Positions 17,328 to 26,386 of a stretch of 40,752 nt of DNA are shown one piece after another. Every line of letters begins with the position of its first letter. The stretch's first letter is position 1. A model generated the notes under the pieces. The model saw nothing but the letters and a program-made list of their open reading frames with translations. It was not told where the DNA came from and did not search any database. A program made the translations under genes and the position numbers. Source of the DNA: Acidobacteriota bacterium (GTDB lineage Bacteria > Acidobacteriota > Thermoanaerobaculia > Gp7-AA8); NCBI GenBank assembly GCA_016184115.1, contig JACPDH010000090.1, positions 1-40,752 on the forward strand, given 5' to 3'.

Positions 17328-17777
17328 ATGAGCGCGAAGAAAACAATCCTGTTCCTCTGTACCGGCAACGCCGCGCGCAGCCAGATGGGGGAAGCACTCG
17401 CCCGACTCGACTGGGGCGACATCGTCGAGCCGCTGTCTGCCGGCTCGAAGCCCGCCGGATGGGTGCATCCACTCGCAATCGAGGCGATGGAAGATCTGGG
17501 CGTCGACATGAGCGGAGCCCGATCGAAATCGGCCGACGAGTTCCTCGGCCGCGACATCGATCTCGTCGTCACGCTTTGTGACTCCGCCGCGAATGACTGC
17601 CCCGTGTGGCCTGGTGCGAAACGGCTCATTCACATGCCCGTCGACGATCCGTCGTTCGGCGAAGACGATCCACTCACCCGATACCAACGCTTCCTCGAGC
17701 GACGCGACGAGATCCGAGAGATCATCACCAGGCTCGTCCACGAAATGGGATGGGCCGACGAAGGGGAGCGACGATGA
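17328..17777 (+). CDS. arsC: Arsenate reductase, thioredoxin-coupled (low-Mr phosphatase fold)
   Basis: The 149-residue protein has the P-loop CTGNAARSQ (Cys11, Arg17) of the low-molecular-weight tyrosine phosphatase fold. The two further cysteines of thioredoxin-type ArsC are at Cys84 and Cys91 (LCDSAANDCPVWPG), spaced seven apart as in the S. aureus enzyme. DDP (about 105-107) supplies the acid. It reduces As(V) to As(III) through a Cys relay regenerated by thioredoxin. No ArsR, ArsB or Acr3 partner is nearby. Its last four bases overlap the start of the M14 gene (ATGA). GGAG lies 7 bases before ATG 17328. Confidence 0.88.
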   Translation: MSAKKTILFLCTGNAARSQMGEALARLDWGDIVEPLSAGSKPAGWVHPLAIEAMEDLGVDMSGARSKSADEFLGRDIDLVVTLCDSAANDCPVWPGAKRLIHMPVDDPSFGEDDPLTRYQRFLERRDEIREIITRLVHEMGWADEGERR

Positions 17778-19621
17778 ACGCAGTGGTTCGCGGCGCCTTC
17801 GTCTGTCTCCTTCTCGTTGGATCTCAACTCATCGGAGCGGCTGAGCCTCCGCCTAACGGAGTCGCGATCGGTCCGCTCCTTCCGCCGGAGATCCCTTGGT
17901 CGGGAAAGAGCGAGTCGCTGATCTCAGGTCCGGGTGACCGCTGGATTACGCCAGCCGAGGCATCGGGCTTCGACACGACTCCGAGCTATGACGAGACCGT
18001 CTCCTGGCTCCGGAAGCTCGAGAAGGCTGACAGGCGCGTCCGGCTCATGTCGATCGGCCGGAGCCCCATGGGCCGCGACATCTGGATGGTCGTCGTGTCG
18101 AAGAACCGAGCGTTCACGCCCGAGAGTGCGAAGAAAGAGGGCAAGGCCATCGTTTTCTTCCAGGCCGGAATCCACTCGGGAGAGATCGACGGCAAAGACG
18201 CAGGAATGATGCTGCTCCGCGACGTCTTGATCAGGGGCACAAAGAAGGAGCTCCTCGACGGCGCGATCATCCTCTTCGTTCCGATCTTCAACGTCGACGG
18301 ACACGAACGCGTCGAAGAGTACGGACGCATCAACCAGCGCGGACCGCGCAACGCAGGTTGGCGGAACACGGCCCAGAACCTCAATCTGAACCGCGACTAC
18401 GTGAAGGCCGACACTCCCGAGATGCGCGCGATGCTTCGTGCCCTTCAGTCGTGGCAGCCGGACCTCTACGTCGACCTCCACGTGACCGACGGCGCCGACT
18501 ACCAGTACGACGTCACCTTCGGTTTCAACGATGTCTGGGGCTGGTCTCCGACGATCTCGCGCTTCCTGAAGTCGACGCTCGCTCCCTCGCTCGATCGCGA
18601 CCTTCGTGCGATGGGTCATCATCCCGGTCCACTCATCCAGGGCGTAGCGGGTGACGATCTCACCAAGGGAATCTACAACTGGAGCGCGACACCCAGGTTT
18701 TCGACCGGCTACGCCGACGCGGTTCACATTCCGGCGGTGCTCGTGGAGAACCACTCGCTCAAGAACTATCGCCGGCGCGTGTTAGGCACATACGTCGCGA
18801 TGGAGAGCATGACGCGCGTCGTGAGTGCGAATCTCGGCGCCATTCGAACGGCGATTGCGGCCGATCGCAATGCGCGTCCCGCGGAGGTGTCGCTCTCTTT
18901 CGGGCCGAGCACGAAAGTGCCGCCTCGCATCAAGCTCGACGGCATCGAGGCTCGCTTCGAGCCATCGGCTGTATCCGGCGACATCCGAACCACCTTCACC
19001 GGAAGGCCGGTGACCCTCGACATCCCCGTCGTCGACTACGACACGGTGACCGCAAAAGCAGCGCGACCAAAGGCGTATTGGGTTCCCGCGACCAAACCCG
19101 AGGTGATCGAGCGCCTGAAAGCGCACGGCGTCGCGTTCGAGACGATTGGTGCACCACGCGAGCTCGAGGTCGAGATGTACCGACTCGACGACCCGAAGAT
19201 CGACTCATCGCGCGCGTGGGAACCGAATCCGTTCGAGGGCCACGTGCGAATGACTGCCACAGTCATCCCCGAGAAAGGCCACCAGACCTTCCCCGCCGGG
19301 TCGATCCGCGTTCCGACCGACCAGCCGCTCGGGTTGATGGCGATGATCCTGCTCGAGCCGGACTCGCCCGACTCGCTCTTCCGTTGGGGCTTCTTCAATG
19401 AAGTTCTCTCGCGGATCGAGTACTACGAGGGCTATGTTCTCGAACCGATCGCCGAGGCGATGCTTGCGCGGGATCCTTCACTCGCGAAGGAATTCCGCGA
19501 CAAGCTCGAGGGCGACAAGGAGTTCCGCGGCGACGCGACGAAGCGCCTCGACTGGTTCTACGAGCGGACACGCTTCGCCGATCAGCGTTGGCGCCTTTAC
19601 CCGGTTGGAGTGGAGCGTTAA
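17774..19621 (+). CDS. M14 family zinc carboxypeptidase-like protein, secreted
   Basis: ATG 17774 overlaps the arsC stop and is followed by a signal peptide (cleavage near LIGAAE, 22), so I prefer it to the longer in-frame extension inside arsC. In the 615-residue protein the M14 catalytic set is complete: zinc ligands H134 and E137 (HSGEID) and H236 (DLHVTDG), substrate-binding NRD around R207 (NLNLNRDY) and general base E325 (VLVENHS). Residues 380-615 form a second region rich in beta strands with no named domain that I recognise. M14 enzymes trim C-terminal residues or cell-wall peptides; this size and layout fits the secreted group in Gram-negatives. Confidence 0.9.
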   Translation: MNAVVRGAFVCLLLVGSQLIGAAEPPPNGVAIGPLLPPEIPWSGKSESLISGPGDRWITPAEASGFDTTPSYDETVSWLRKLEKADRRVRLMSIGRSPMGRDIWMVVVSKNRAFTPESAKKEGKAIVFFQAGIHSGEIDGKDAGMMLLRDVLIRGTKKELLDGAIILFVPIFNVDGHERVEEYGRINQRGPRNAGWRNTAQNLNLNRDYVKADTPEMRAMLRALQSWQPDLYVDLHVTDGADYQYDVTFGFNDVWGWSPTISRFLKSTLAPSLDRDLRAMGHHPGPLIQGVAGDDLTKGIYNWSATPRFSTGYADAVHIPAVLVENHSLKNYRRRVLGTYVAMESMTRVVSANLGAIRTAIAADRNARPAEVSLSFGPSTKVPPRIKLDGIEARFEPSAVSGDIRTTFTGRPVTLDIPVVDYDTVTAKAARPKAYWVPATKPEVIERLKAHGVAFETIGAPRELEVEMYRLDDPKIDSSRAWEPNPFEGHVRMTATVIPEKGHQTFPAGSIRVPTDQPLGLMAMILLEPDSPDSLFRWGFFNEVLSRIEYYEGYVLEPIAEAMLARDPSLAKEFRDKLEGDKEFRGDATKRLDWFYERTRFADQRWRLYPVGVER

Positions 19622-19625
19622 GACA

Positions 19626-21053
19626 ATGGTGCCCGCAGACGCACCCGCCGAGATTCTCGAGCGCATCGCCTCGATTCGAGCGCGGCAGATGCTGCACGCG
19701 CCGGCCGTCGCCGCAACCGGAGCCAGGGAGCGGCAGCAGAAGTTGCTGCAGCTCGAACAGGCGATCCTCGCAAGGCGTCAGGCGATTCGCGACGCGGTGT
19801 GGGCCGACTTCCGCAAACCCGAATCCGAAGCCGACATCTCCGAGATCCTCGCGACCCTGTCGGAAGCACGTCATACGCGACGGCATCTCGCCGCATGGAT
19901 GCGACCGCGTCGCGCTCCTGCAACGCTCGCATTCTTCGGTTCCAGGGCATGGATCGTGCCTGAACCGCGAGGTCGGGTGCTCATCATCTCGCCATGGAAC
20001 TTCCCGCTCATGCTCTCCCTAGGCCCTCTCGTTTCGGCGGTTGCCGCCGGCAACTGCGTGGTACTGAAGCCGTCTGAGCTCACACCCGCCACGGCGAAGC
20101 TCATCCGGGAGATCGTCGGAGAGGTTTTCATCGAGGACGAGGTCGCGGTCATCGAAGGCGACGCGCGCGTGTCGGGCGCGCTGCTGAGCGAGCCGTGGAA
20201 TCACATCTTCTTCACCGGAAGCACGGCAGTCGGACGCGTGGTCATGCGTGCCGCGGCTGAACATCTCTGCCCCGTCACCCTCGAGCTGGGAGGCAAATCG
20301 CCTGCGATCGTCGAGGCTGCGACGGACCTCGATGAGGCCGCGAAGAAAATCGTCTGGGGAAAACTGAGTAACGGCGGGCAGCAGTGCATCGCACCCGACT
20401 ACGTGCTCGTCGAAAAGGCGGCGGAAGCGACGCTGATCGAGAAGCTGCAGAAAGAGATCGCGCATCGTTATGCGCCGGAGTCGGGTGGCGGCGCACCGAT
20501 CGCTTCGATCATCGACGAGCGGCACTTCCGGCGCATCAGCGCGCTCATTGACGACGCGGTCGCCGACGGCGCGGAGATCGTGACGACCGGCGAGCGCGAC
20601 GCGCGATTGCGACACCTGCCGCCAACCGTGCTTCGAAACGTCTCGTCCACCTCGTCGATCATGATGGAGGAGATCTTTGGGCCGGTGCTGCCCGTCCTGA
20701 CGTGGGAGAAGCTCGACGACGCGATCCGCTTCGTGAACGACCGCCAGCCGCCGCTCGCCCTCTACGTATTCTCTCGGAATGAGCGAGTCGTCGATGCCGT
20801 GCTCCGTGGGACTCGCGCGGGAACGACGGCGATCAACGATGTCGTGATCCACTTCTCACACCCGAACCTGCCGTTCGGAGGATTTATGGAGAGTGGCTTT
20901 GGTCGTGGTCACGGGAAGGAAGGCTTCGAGACATTTTCGAACCTGCGCTCCGTACTCGAGCAGCCAAGACCCTTCGGACCGATGGCCCTCTTCTATCCGC
21001 CCTACACTCCGTCCGTCCGGAAGCTGATCGATTTCGCTCTCCGCTGGTTATGA
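19626..21053 (+). CDS. Aldehyde dehydrogenase, class 3-like
   Basis: The ATG at 19626 is four bases after the M14 stop. The 475-residue protein oxidises aldehydes to acids with NAD(P)+. Visible motifs are PWNFPL with the oxyanion Asn125, KPSE for cofactor binding, FTGSTAVGR, LELGGKSP with general base Glu220, the catalytic Cys254 in NGGQQCIAP, and EEIFGPVLPV. The C-terminal hydrophobic end (FYPPYTPSVRKLIDFALRWL) resembles class 3/fatty-aldehyde enzymes, which associate with membranes. It is likely co-transcribed with arsC and M14, although no shared pathway is obvious. Confidence 0.93.
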   Translation: MVPADAPAEILERIASIRARQMLHAPAVAATGARERQQKLLQLEQAILARRQAIRDAVWADFRKPESEADISEILATLSEARHTRRHLAAWMRPRRAPATLAFFGSRAWIVPEPRGRVLIISPWNFPLMLSLGPLVSAVAAGNCVVLKPSELTPATAKLIREIVGEVFIEDEVAVIEGDARVSGALLSEPWNHIFFTGSTAVGRVVMRAAAEHLCPVTLELGGKSPAIVEAATDLDEAAKKIVWGKLSNGGQQCIAPDYVLVEKAAEATLIEKLQKEIAHRYAPESGGGAPIASIIDERHFRRISALIDDAVADGAEIVTTGERDARLRHLPPTVLRNVSSTSSIMMEEIFGPVLPVLTWEKLDDAIRFVNDRQPPLALYVFSRNERVVDAVLRGTRAGTTAINDVVIHFSHPNLPFGGFMESGFGRGHGKEGFETFSNLRSVLEQPRPFGPMALFYPPYTPSVRKLIDFALRWL

Positions 21054-21129
21054 CCGCGAAAGTGGACAACTGCCCCGGGAACCCTTTTCGACCCAAAACC
21101 GACCCACTCGGCCGCAATTGACCCACGTA

Positions 21130-21149
21130 TTAGACCCTAGCGGGTCTAA
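21130..21149. terminator. Weak palindrome after aldehyde dehydrogenase
   Basis: TTAGACCC and GGGTCTAA pair around a four-base loop, 77 bases after the aldehyde dehydrogenase stop. There is no T-run on the plus side, so it may equally be an operator. The rest of the 275-base gap holds the promoter listed next and no gene. Confidence 0.35.
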
Positions 21150-21233
21150 AATCGCGCCACTTCTCGCCCCTTCGATTCCTACCTCCACCGTTAAATATTT
21201 CCAAACACACGACTTGCTATCGTTTGGCGAGTT

Positions 21234-21249
21234 GGCATTTCTCCTGCTC
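21234..21249 (+). promoter_or_regulatory. Sigma-54-like -24/-12 promoter for the M43 protease
   Basis: TGGCATTTCTCCTGCT has GG at 21235-21236 and GC at 21247-21248, exactly ten bases apart, with TGGCA intact. Transcription would begin near 21260, about 70 bases before ATG 21329. No enhancer-binding regulator is encoded in the window. Confidence 0.4.
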
Positions 21250-21328
21250 TAAGAGGCGGCAGCGGAAGTTCAGGGAAACAGCGAAACCAACGCAATCAAA
21301 CAATCAGAGAGATTCAGGAAAGGACAAC

Positions 21329-22267
21329 ATGAACTTCAAGAATACCTTCCTCGCAGTTGCCGCCGCCGCAACCTTCGCCGTTCCGGCCGTCGCCGCCGAC
21401 GGTGGCTTCGCCCGTAATGAGTGGACCGACCACACCCCGTTCGTCATGAACGGCGAAGAGTTCGACAGCCAGGAAGACTTTCTGAACAGCGGCCGCCGTT
21501 GCGCGAGCAACGTCCAGCCAGCCGAAGCAGCCGCAATGGAAGCTGATTTTCATGGACGCATCATGGAGTCGGGCCTACCCGAGGTTTCGGGCGGCGTGAT
21601 CAACGTTTACGTGCACAACATCACGAAGTCGAACGGCACGGGCGGCGCAACGAGCCAGATGATCAACTCGCAGATGAGTGTGCTCAACGCCGCGTACGCA
21701 TCGACCGGCTGGAGCTTTAACCTCGTCAGCGCAACCAATGTCGCGAACGACTCGTGGTACACCGTCGGCTACGGCAGCGCCGCAGAGACGGAGATGAAGA
21801 CCGCGCTTCGCCAGGGCAGCGCCGACGATCTCAACATGTACTTCGCGAACATCGGTGGCGGCCTCCTCGGCTGGGCAACCTTCCCGTCGTCGTACTCGAG
21901 CAAGCCGAAGATGGACGGCGTGATCATCCTGACGGCGTCGCTCCCGGGCGGCAGCGCTGCTCCTTACAACCTTGGTGACACCGCCACTCACGAAGTCGGC
22001 CACTGGATGGGTCTCTACCACACGTTCCAGGGCGGCTGCAAAGACGGCTCGAACGGTGGCGACTACGTTGCCGACACGCCGGCCGAGAAGTCCGCTGCCT
22101 ACGGCTGCCCGACCGGCCGCGACACCTGCACCGGCAGGCGCTTCCCTGGCAAGGACCCGATCGAGAACTTCATGGACTACACCGACGACTCCTGCATGTA
22201 CCTCTTCTCCGCAGGTCAGGACTCGCGCATGGACTCACTGTTCACGACCTACCGCTACGGGAAATAA
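21329..22267 (+). CDS. Secreted M43 (pappalysin-type) zinc metalloprotease
   Basis: The 312-residue protein has a signal peptide (cleavage near PAVAAD, 23) and a short propeptide-like region to about 85. The metzincin zinc motif HEVGHWMGLYH lies at 221-231 (three His ligands, Glu222 catalytic), and the Met-turn lies at 279-290 (ENFMDYTDDSCM). Cysteines around 237-290 probably form disulfides, as in family M43 (ulilysin, PAPP-A). M43B enzymes are secreted endopeptidases, usually activated by propeptide removal. The start at ATG 21329 has an SD-like AGGAAAGG 5 bases upstream. A UUCG-loop terminator follows, so the gene is monocistronic. Confidence 0.93.
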   Translation: MNFKNTFLAVAAAATFAVPAVAADGGFARNEWTDHTPFVMNGEEFDSQEDFLNSGRRCASNVQPAEAAAMEADFHGRIMESGLPEVSGGVINVYVHNITKSNGTGGATSQMINSQMSVLNAAYASTGWSFNLVSATNVANDSWYTVGYGSAAETEMKTALRQGSADDLNMYFANIGGGLLGWATFPSSYSSKPKMDGVIILTASLPGGSAAPYNLGDTATHEVGHWMGLYHTFQGGCKDGSNGGDYVADTPAEKSAAYGCPTGRDTCTGRRFPGKDPIENFMDYTDDSCMYLFSAGQDSRMDSLFTTYRYGK

Positions 22268-22289
22268 CTCGATTCCGCATCGATCGCGA

Positions 22290-22316
22290 CGGGGCGCCTT
22301 CGGGCGCCCCGTTTTA
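22290..22316 (+). terminator. Rho-independent terminator after the M43 protease
   Basis: A 9-bp stem (CGGGGCGCC and complement) with a TTCG tetraloop is followed directly by TTTTATT. It begins 23 bases after the protease stop. This is the cleanest terminator in the window. Confidence 0.9.
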
Positions 22317-22339
22317 TTGCCCCTCACAATCTCCAGTCG

Positions 22340-23767
22340 ATGACCAGCGATCTACAATCACGCGCGATGCAGACTGATGTTCACGTGAAGGACTCTCCCC
22401 TTGCCCGCTTCGGCACGGCAATCGCCTCGTTCATGGAGCGCTTTTTTCCCGACGCGTTCGTTTTTGCGCTCGTCGCCGTCGCCGTGGTCTTCCTCTTCGG
22501 ACTAGGCGTTGGCGAAACGCCGCTCGTCCTCGTCGGGGCGTTCGGAGACGGCTTCTGGTCGCTCGTGCCCTTCACGATGCAAATGATCCTCGTGATCGTC
22601 GGTGGCTTCGTCGTCGCAAGCTCCCGACCCTGCTTCGTCATCATCAGGCGCGTCGCCGCATGGCCAGGGTCGCCGCGCTCCGCCGTTGCGTTCGTAGCGC
22701 TCTTCTCGATGACGACGTCGATGGTGTCGTGGGGCTTTTCTCTGATCTTCACCGGCCTCCTCGTGCGCGAGCTGGTCCGCCGCATCGACGGTCTCGACTT
22801 TCGTGCGGTTGGCGCGGCGGCCTACCTTGGCCTCGGAGGGGTCTGGGCGTTAGGGCTCTCCTCATCGGCGGCGATGATGATGGCAACTCCTTCCGCGATG
22901 CCAAAGGAGCTGGTCGCGATCTCGGGTGTCATACCGCTTACTCAGACGATCTTCCTCTGGCAGATCCTGCTCGTCGCTGCCGTCCTCATCGCCCTCTCCG
23001 TGACGATTGCCTGGTTCTCCTGTCCTTCTCCGGCGAACGCGAAGACCGCGGCGATGATGGGAATCCACTTCGACGATCCGACCGTCGGAGCCGACGAGGC
23101 TACAACTCCTGCGGAGAGACTCGAGCGCTCGCCCATCCTCACGCTCTTCGCCGTGTCACTTCTGCTTCTCTACCTCGGCATGCGCATGAGCGAGAAAGGC
23201 GCGCTCGCAGCGCTCGACCTCAACAACTTCAATCTCGCCTTCATCGCCTTCGGGATGCTGCTTCACTGGCGTCCTCGGTCGTTTCTCAAGGCGGTCGCGA
23301 GCTCGGTACCAGCGACGTCGGGCGTGCTCATTCAGTTCCCCTTCTACGCGGGCATCTTCGGCCTGATCACTTACACATCGATCGGACACGTCCTTTCGAG
23401 CTACTTCGCGTCGATCGCGACGCATGACACGTACAACGTGATCGTCAGCATCTACTCATTCGTCCTCGGCGTATTCATCCCTTCTGGCGGCGGCAAGTGG
23501 GTCGTCGAGGCGCCATACGTGATGCACGCCGCAACCGAGCTGAAGATGCATCTCGGATGGACGGTTCAGACCTACAACGCCGCGGAAGCGCTGCCCAACC
23601 TGCTGAATCCGTTCTTCATGCTTCCACTCATGGGAATCCTGAACGCGAAGGCACGCGATCTCGTCGGTTACTCGATCCTGCAGCTCCTCTTCCATGCGCC
23701 CGTGGTAATCATCCTCTGCTGGCTGCTCGCCTACACGCTTCCCTATACCCCGCCCGTCATGCCGTAG
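22340..23767 (+). CDS. atoE: Short-chain fatty acid transporter, AtoE family
   Basis: The 475-residue protein has roughly ten to twelve hydrophobic helices. The N-terminal pattern RFGTAIASFMERFFPDAFVF and the conserved FIPSGGGKWVVEAPYV are characteristic of the AtoE/DUF1504-like family, as is the late helix pair (NPFFMLPLMGILNAKARDL). E. coli AtoE imports acetoacetate or short-chain fatty acids. No CoA transferase or thiolase lies next to it. Neither possible start (ATG 22340 or ATG 22367) has a good SD; the family alignment favours starting near residue 10. Confidence 0.9.
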   Translation: MTSDLQSRAMQTDVHVKDSPLARFGTAIASFMERFFPDAFVFALVAVAVVFLFGLGVGETPLVLVGAFGDGFWSLVPFTMQMILVIVGGFVVASSRPCFVIIRRVAAWPGSPRSAVAFVALFSMTTSMVSWGFSLIFTGLLVRELVRRIDGLDFRAVGAAAYLGLGGVWALGLSSSAAMMMATPSAMPKELVAISGVIPLTQTIFLWQILLVAAVLIALSVTIAWFSCPSPANAKTAAMMGIHFDDPTVGADEATTPAERLERSPILTLFAVSLLLLYLGMRMSEKGALAALDLNNFNLAFIAFGMLLHWRPRSFLKAVASSVPATSGVLIQFPFYAGIFGLITYTSIGHVLSSYFASIATHDTYNVIVSIYSFVLGVFIPSGGGKWVVEAPYVMHAATELKMHLGWTVQTYNAAEALPNLLNPFFMLPLMGILNAKARDLVGYSILQLLFHAPVVIILCWLLAYTLPYTPPVMP

Positions 23768-23838
23768 CATCCTGCAGGAACCCGCTCGCATTCCGTACGT
23801 GAATGGCGGTTTGCGCAGCCCCCGCACGAGCGGATTGG

Positions 23839-25161
23839 CTACTTCGCCAGATACTCGGTCGGAATCGAATAGCCCTGAGTGCCGCGTGGCACGTCGACCT
23901 TGCCTTCGAAGACCAGCCGAATCGAGCCATCGCCGTTCCGCTCGTAACGCCAGCGCGTGCGGCTGCAGCTCGACGTCGCGAGGTCGTCCGCCTGGTCCGG
24001 CCATGCGCGGTCAGCGGTCGCAGTCCGGCGAGCCTTGAGCTCCACGATCTTTGAGGTTCCTTCGATCGCGATCTTCGCCATCGCAACACGCGAGAACGCA
24101 AGGTGCGTCGACGGTAGAAAATCGCCCGCGATGACTCTCGCAATTCGGGGAACGCGCGATTCGATCGAGGCGGCGATCGCGCGGCTGTCGATGTCGCAGG
24201 GCTCTGCGCGCTGCAGTTTCAGCAGTTCGTCGACGGTCACATTCTCCATCTCGGTCAAGCCCCACTGTACGAATGGCCTCGTCGCGACTTCGCGAACGAT
24301 GCGACCGACATGCGGACTCTCAGCGCGCGCAGCGTCTCGCATCTGTTCGACGAAACCGGCGCCAAAGACCGCTTCGGACGACGCGTTCCACTCCGCGCGG
24401 CAGGAGTCGAGCATCGAACGGTGAAAATCGAACCGCTCGACCTCGCCGAACCAGGCGGGCGTCGGGCCTTCGAGCTTGCGCGATACACCTGCAATTCCGC
24501 GCACCAACGCGACGCCGATCAGCTGACTGATCATCTCGGGTCTCGAGAGCATCCCCTTCGCCAGCGTCCAGGCTGCGCCCTGTGCGCGCCACGCGCGAGC
24601 GTCGTCACCGGCGCGCTTTGCCGAGAGGCTCACCGCCGAAAGCAATCGGGAGAGCTGCATCTGCCCCAACAGGTTGGGCAGCGGCCTCGACTGCGAATTC
24701 CCCTCGAAACTCACTGGCCAGCGTGGAGCATCGCCGCGTTCGAGCGTCGCGAGCAGCATATCGATCGGCGCCCGATTCTCCTCGAGATAGCGGCTCACCT
24801 CCTCCGGTGGAGCGGTAATCGAGTCGTCCGGAGCCTCGACCGATGCCTGGATCCAACCGTCAGCCGCCTGTTTAAAGCGCACGAATTGCGCCTTGTCGAT
24901 CGACCCTTCTGCCAGCGCATCGAGCTCGGGCTTCGGCATCATCCCGATGCCTAACGTCATCGCCGCCCCCTCGAGGGCTGTTGCGACGTCGTTCTTTGCC
25001 TTCACAGGCGGGAACTTCGCGGCGAAGGCTTCGTCGGACTCGATCGTCCGCCACTTCTTCGCAATTGCACTACTCGCGTTCGATGCGAGCATTCCAACGA
25101 TCCCGTACACGAGCGCGACGAGTACGACGACGAATCCCACGACAGTAGCAACCTTCTTCAT
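23839..25161 (-). CDS. Uncharacterised membrane-anchored protein
   Basis: The 440-residue protein has one N-terminal hydrophobic helix (residues 4-26, VATVVGFVVVLVALVYGIVG) without a clear cleavage site, so it is probably anchored in the inner membrane with a large periplasmic part. That part is mixed helical, with a Cys pair near the end of a strand-rich C-terminal region (SSCSRTRWRYERNGDGSIRLV). I recognise no catalytic motif or domain. SD AGGAG is 5 bases before ATG 25161. The gene converges on atoE with 71 bases between and is divergent from the YeiH gene. Confidence 0.8.
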   Translation of the reverse strand: MKKVATVVGFVVVLVALVYGIVGMLASNASSAIAKKWRTIESDEAFAAKFPPVKAKNDVATALEGAAMTLGIGMMPKPELDALAEGSIDKAQFVRFKQAADGWIQASVEAPDDSITAPPEEVSRYLEENRAPIDMLLATLERGDAPRWPVSFEGNSQSRPLPNLLGQMQLSRLLSAVSLSAKRAGDDARAWRAQGAAWTLAKGMLSRPEMISQLIGVALVRGIAGVSRKLEGPTPAWFGEVERFDFHRSMLDSCRAEWNASSEAVFGAGFVEQMRDAARAESPHVGRIVREVATRPFVQWGLTEMENVTVDELLKLQRAEPCDIDSRAIAASIESRVPRIARVIAGDFLPSTHLAFSRVAMAKIAIEGTSKIVELKARRTATADRAWPDQADDLATSSCSRTRWRYERNGDGSIRLVFEGKVDVPRGTQGYSIPTEYLAK

Positions 25162-25365
25162 CTCGACTCCTGAGGCCTTTCGACCGATTGTCGCATGTAC
25201 GACGCGGTGAGTCTCCGGAAGGTCACACCAGCCTCGCGTGCCATGCGCGCCACTCTGCGGATGCGTCGCGAGAGCGACATCCCTCAGCGTCCGATGACCT
25301 ACGCCCTACGAACCGCCGATCGGGAATTCATCGCGCGCCGCCAACATTAGGCACGCCCGAAGCCG

Positions 25366-26292
25366 ATGTCTCCAACCTTCACTCGAACAACCGTCATCGT
25401 GGCGGCAGTCGTTTGCCTGACACCGTGGATCTCACCACCCGTGGCGTTGGCAATCGGCCTCGCGATCGGCCTAACGCTCGGCAACCCGTGGCCGAAGGAG
25501 ACCGCGAAAGCGACGAAACTGCTTCTGCAGGCCTCGGTTGTCGGGCTGGGATTCGGGATGAACATGGAGGCCGTCATCCGTGCGGGGACAGAGGGAATCG
25601 GCTTCACGATGGCGACGATCGCCGGGACGCTTCTGCTCGGAGCGATCCTCGGGCGTAGCCTCTCGATTTCACCACGCACGACGCACTTGATCTCCTCCGG
25701 CACCGCGATCTGCGGCGGGAGCGCAATCGCCGCAGTCGGGCCCGTCATGGGCGCATCAGACGAGGAGATGTCGGTCTCGCTCGGCACGGTCTTCATCCTC
25801 AACGCGATCGCACTCTTTGCCTTCCCTCCGATCGGCGTGGCCCTCGGCCTTACGCAGTCGCAGTTCGGCATCTGGTCCGCGGTCGCGATTCACGATACGA
25901 GCTCGGTCGTGGGCGCTGCCTCGAAGTTTGGCGCCGAGGCACTCCAGATTGCGACGACGGTGAAGCTGACACGTGCGCTCTGGATCATCCCTCTGGCGCT
26001 CGCCACCGCCTTCGCGGTCCACCGGCGCGCGGCGAAGGTGACGGTCCCCTGGTTCATCGTCTTCTTCTTCGTCGCCGCGGCGGTGCGAACCTGGGCCGGC
26101 AACCCCTTCGACGTCTTCGCCCATATCGTCTTCGGGGCGCGCCGCGGACTGACGCTGACGCTCTTCCTTATCGGCGCGAACCTGACGCTGCCGAAGCTGA
26201 AAGCAGTCGGTGCGCGTCCGCTGATCCTCGGCGTCGCACTCTGGATCGCCATCTCACTCGCCACGCTCGCTGCCGTTCGCACCCTCGTGTAA
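25366..26292 (+). CDS. YeiH/UPF0324 family permease (putative sulfate exporter type)
   Basis: The 308-residue protein has about nine to ten hydrophobic helices. The signature GTAICGGSAIAAVGPVMGA (about 109-127) and the AIHDTSSVVGAAS segment mark the YeiH/PSE family. Members have been proposed to export sulfate or sulfonate breakdown products, but most are untested. The ATG 25366 start gives a first membrane helix immediately. It is followed by 94 bases with no strong terminator before the M28 unit. Confidence 0.9.
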   Translation: MSPTFTRTTVIVAAVVCLTPWISPPVALAIGLAIGLTLGNPWPKETAKATKLLLQASVVGLGFGMNMEAVIRAGTEGIGFTMATIAGTLLLGAILGRSLSISPRTTHLISSGTAICGGSAIAAVGPVMGASDEEMSVSLGTVFILNAIALFAFPPIGVALGLTQSQFGIWSAVAIHDTSSVVGAASKFGAEALQIATTVKLTRALWIIPLALATAFAVHRRAAKVTVPWFIVFFFVAAAVRTWAGNPFDVFAHIVFGARRGLTLTLFLIGANLTLPKLKAVGARPLILGVALWIAISLATLAAVRTLV

Positions 26293-26386
26293 CGTCCGGC
26301 ACCGCCGTCAGATCACGTACCGCGCGCGCAAATCTCCCCCCCTCTGGTACATTGCACAGATCGCACGAGTCCCCTGGAGGCCATCG

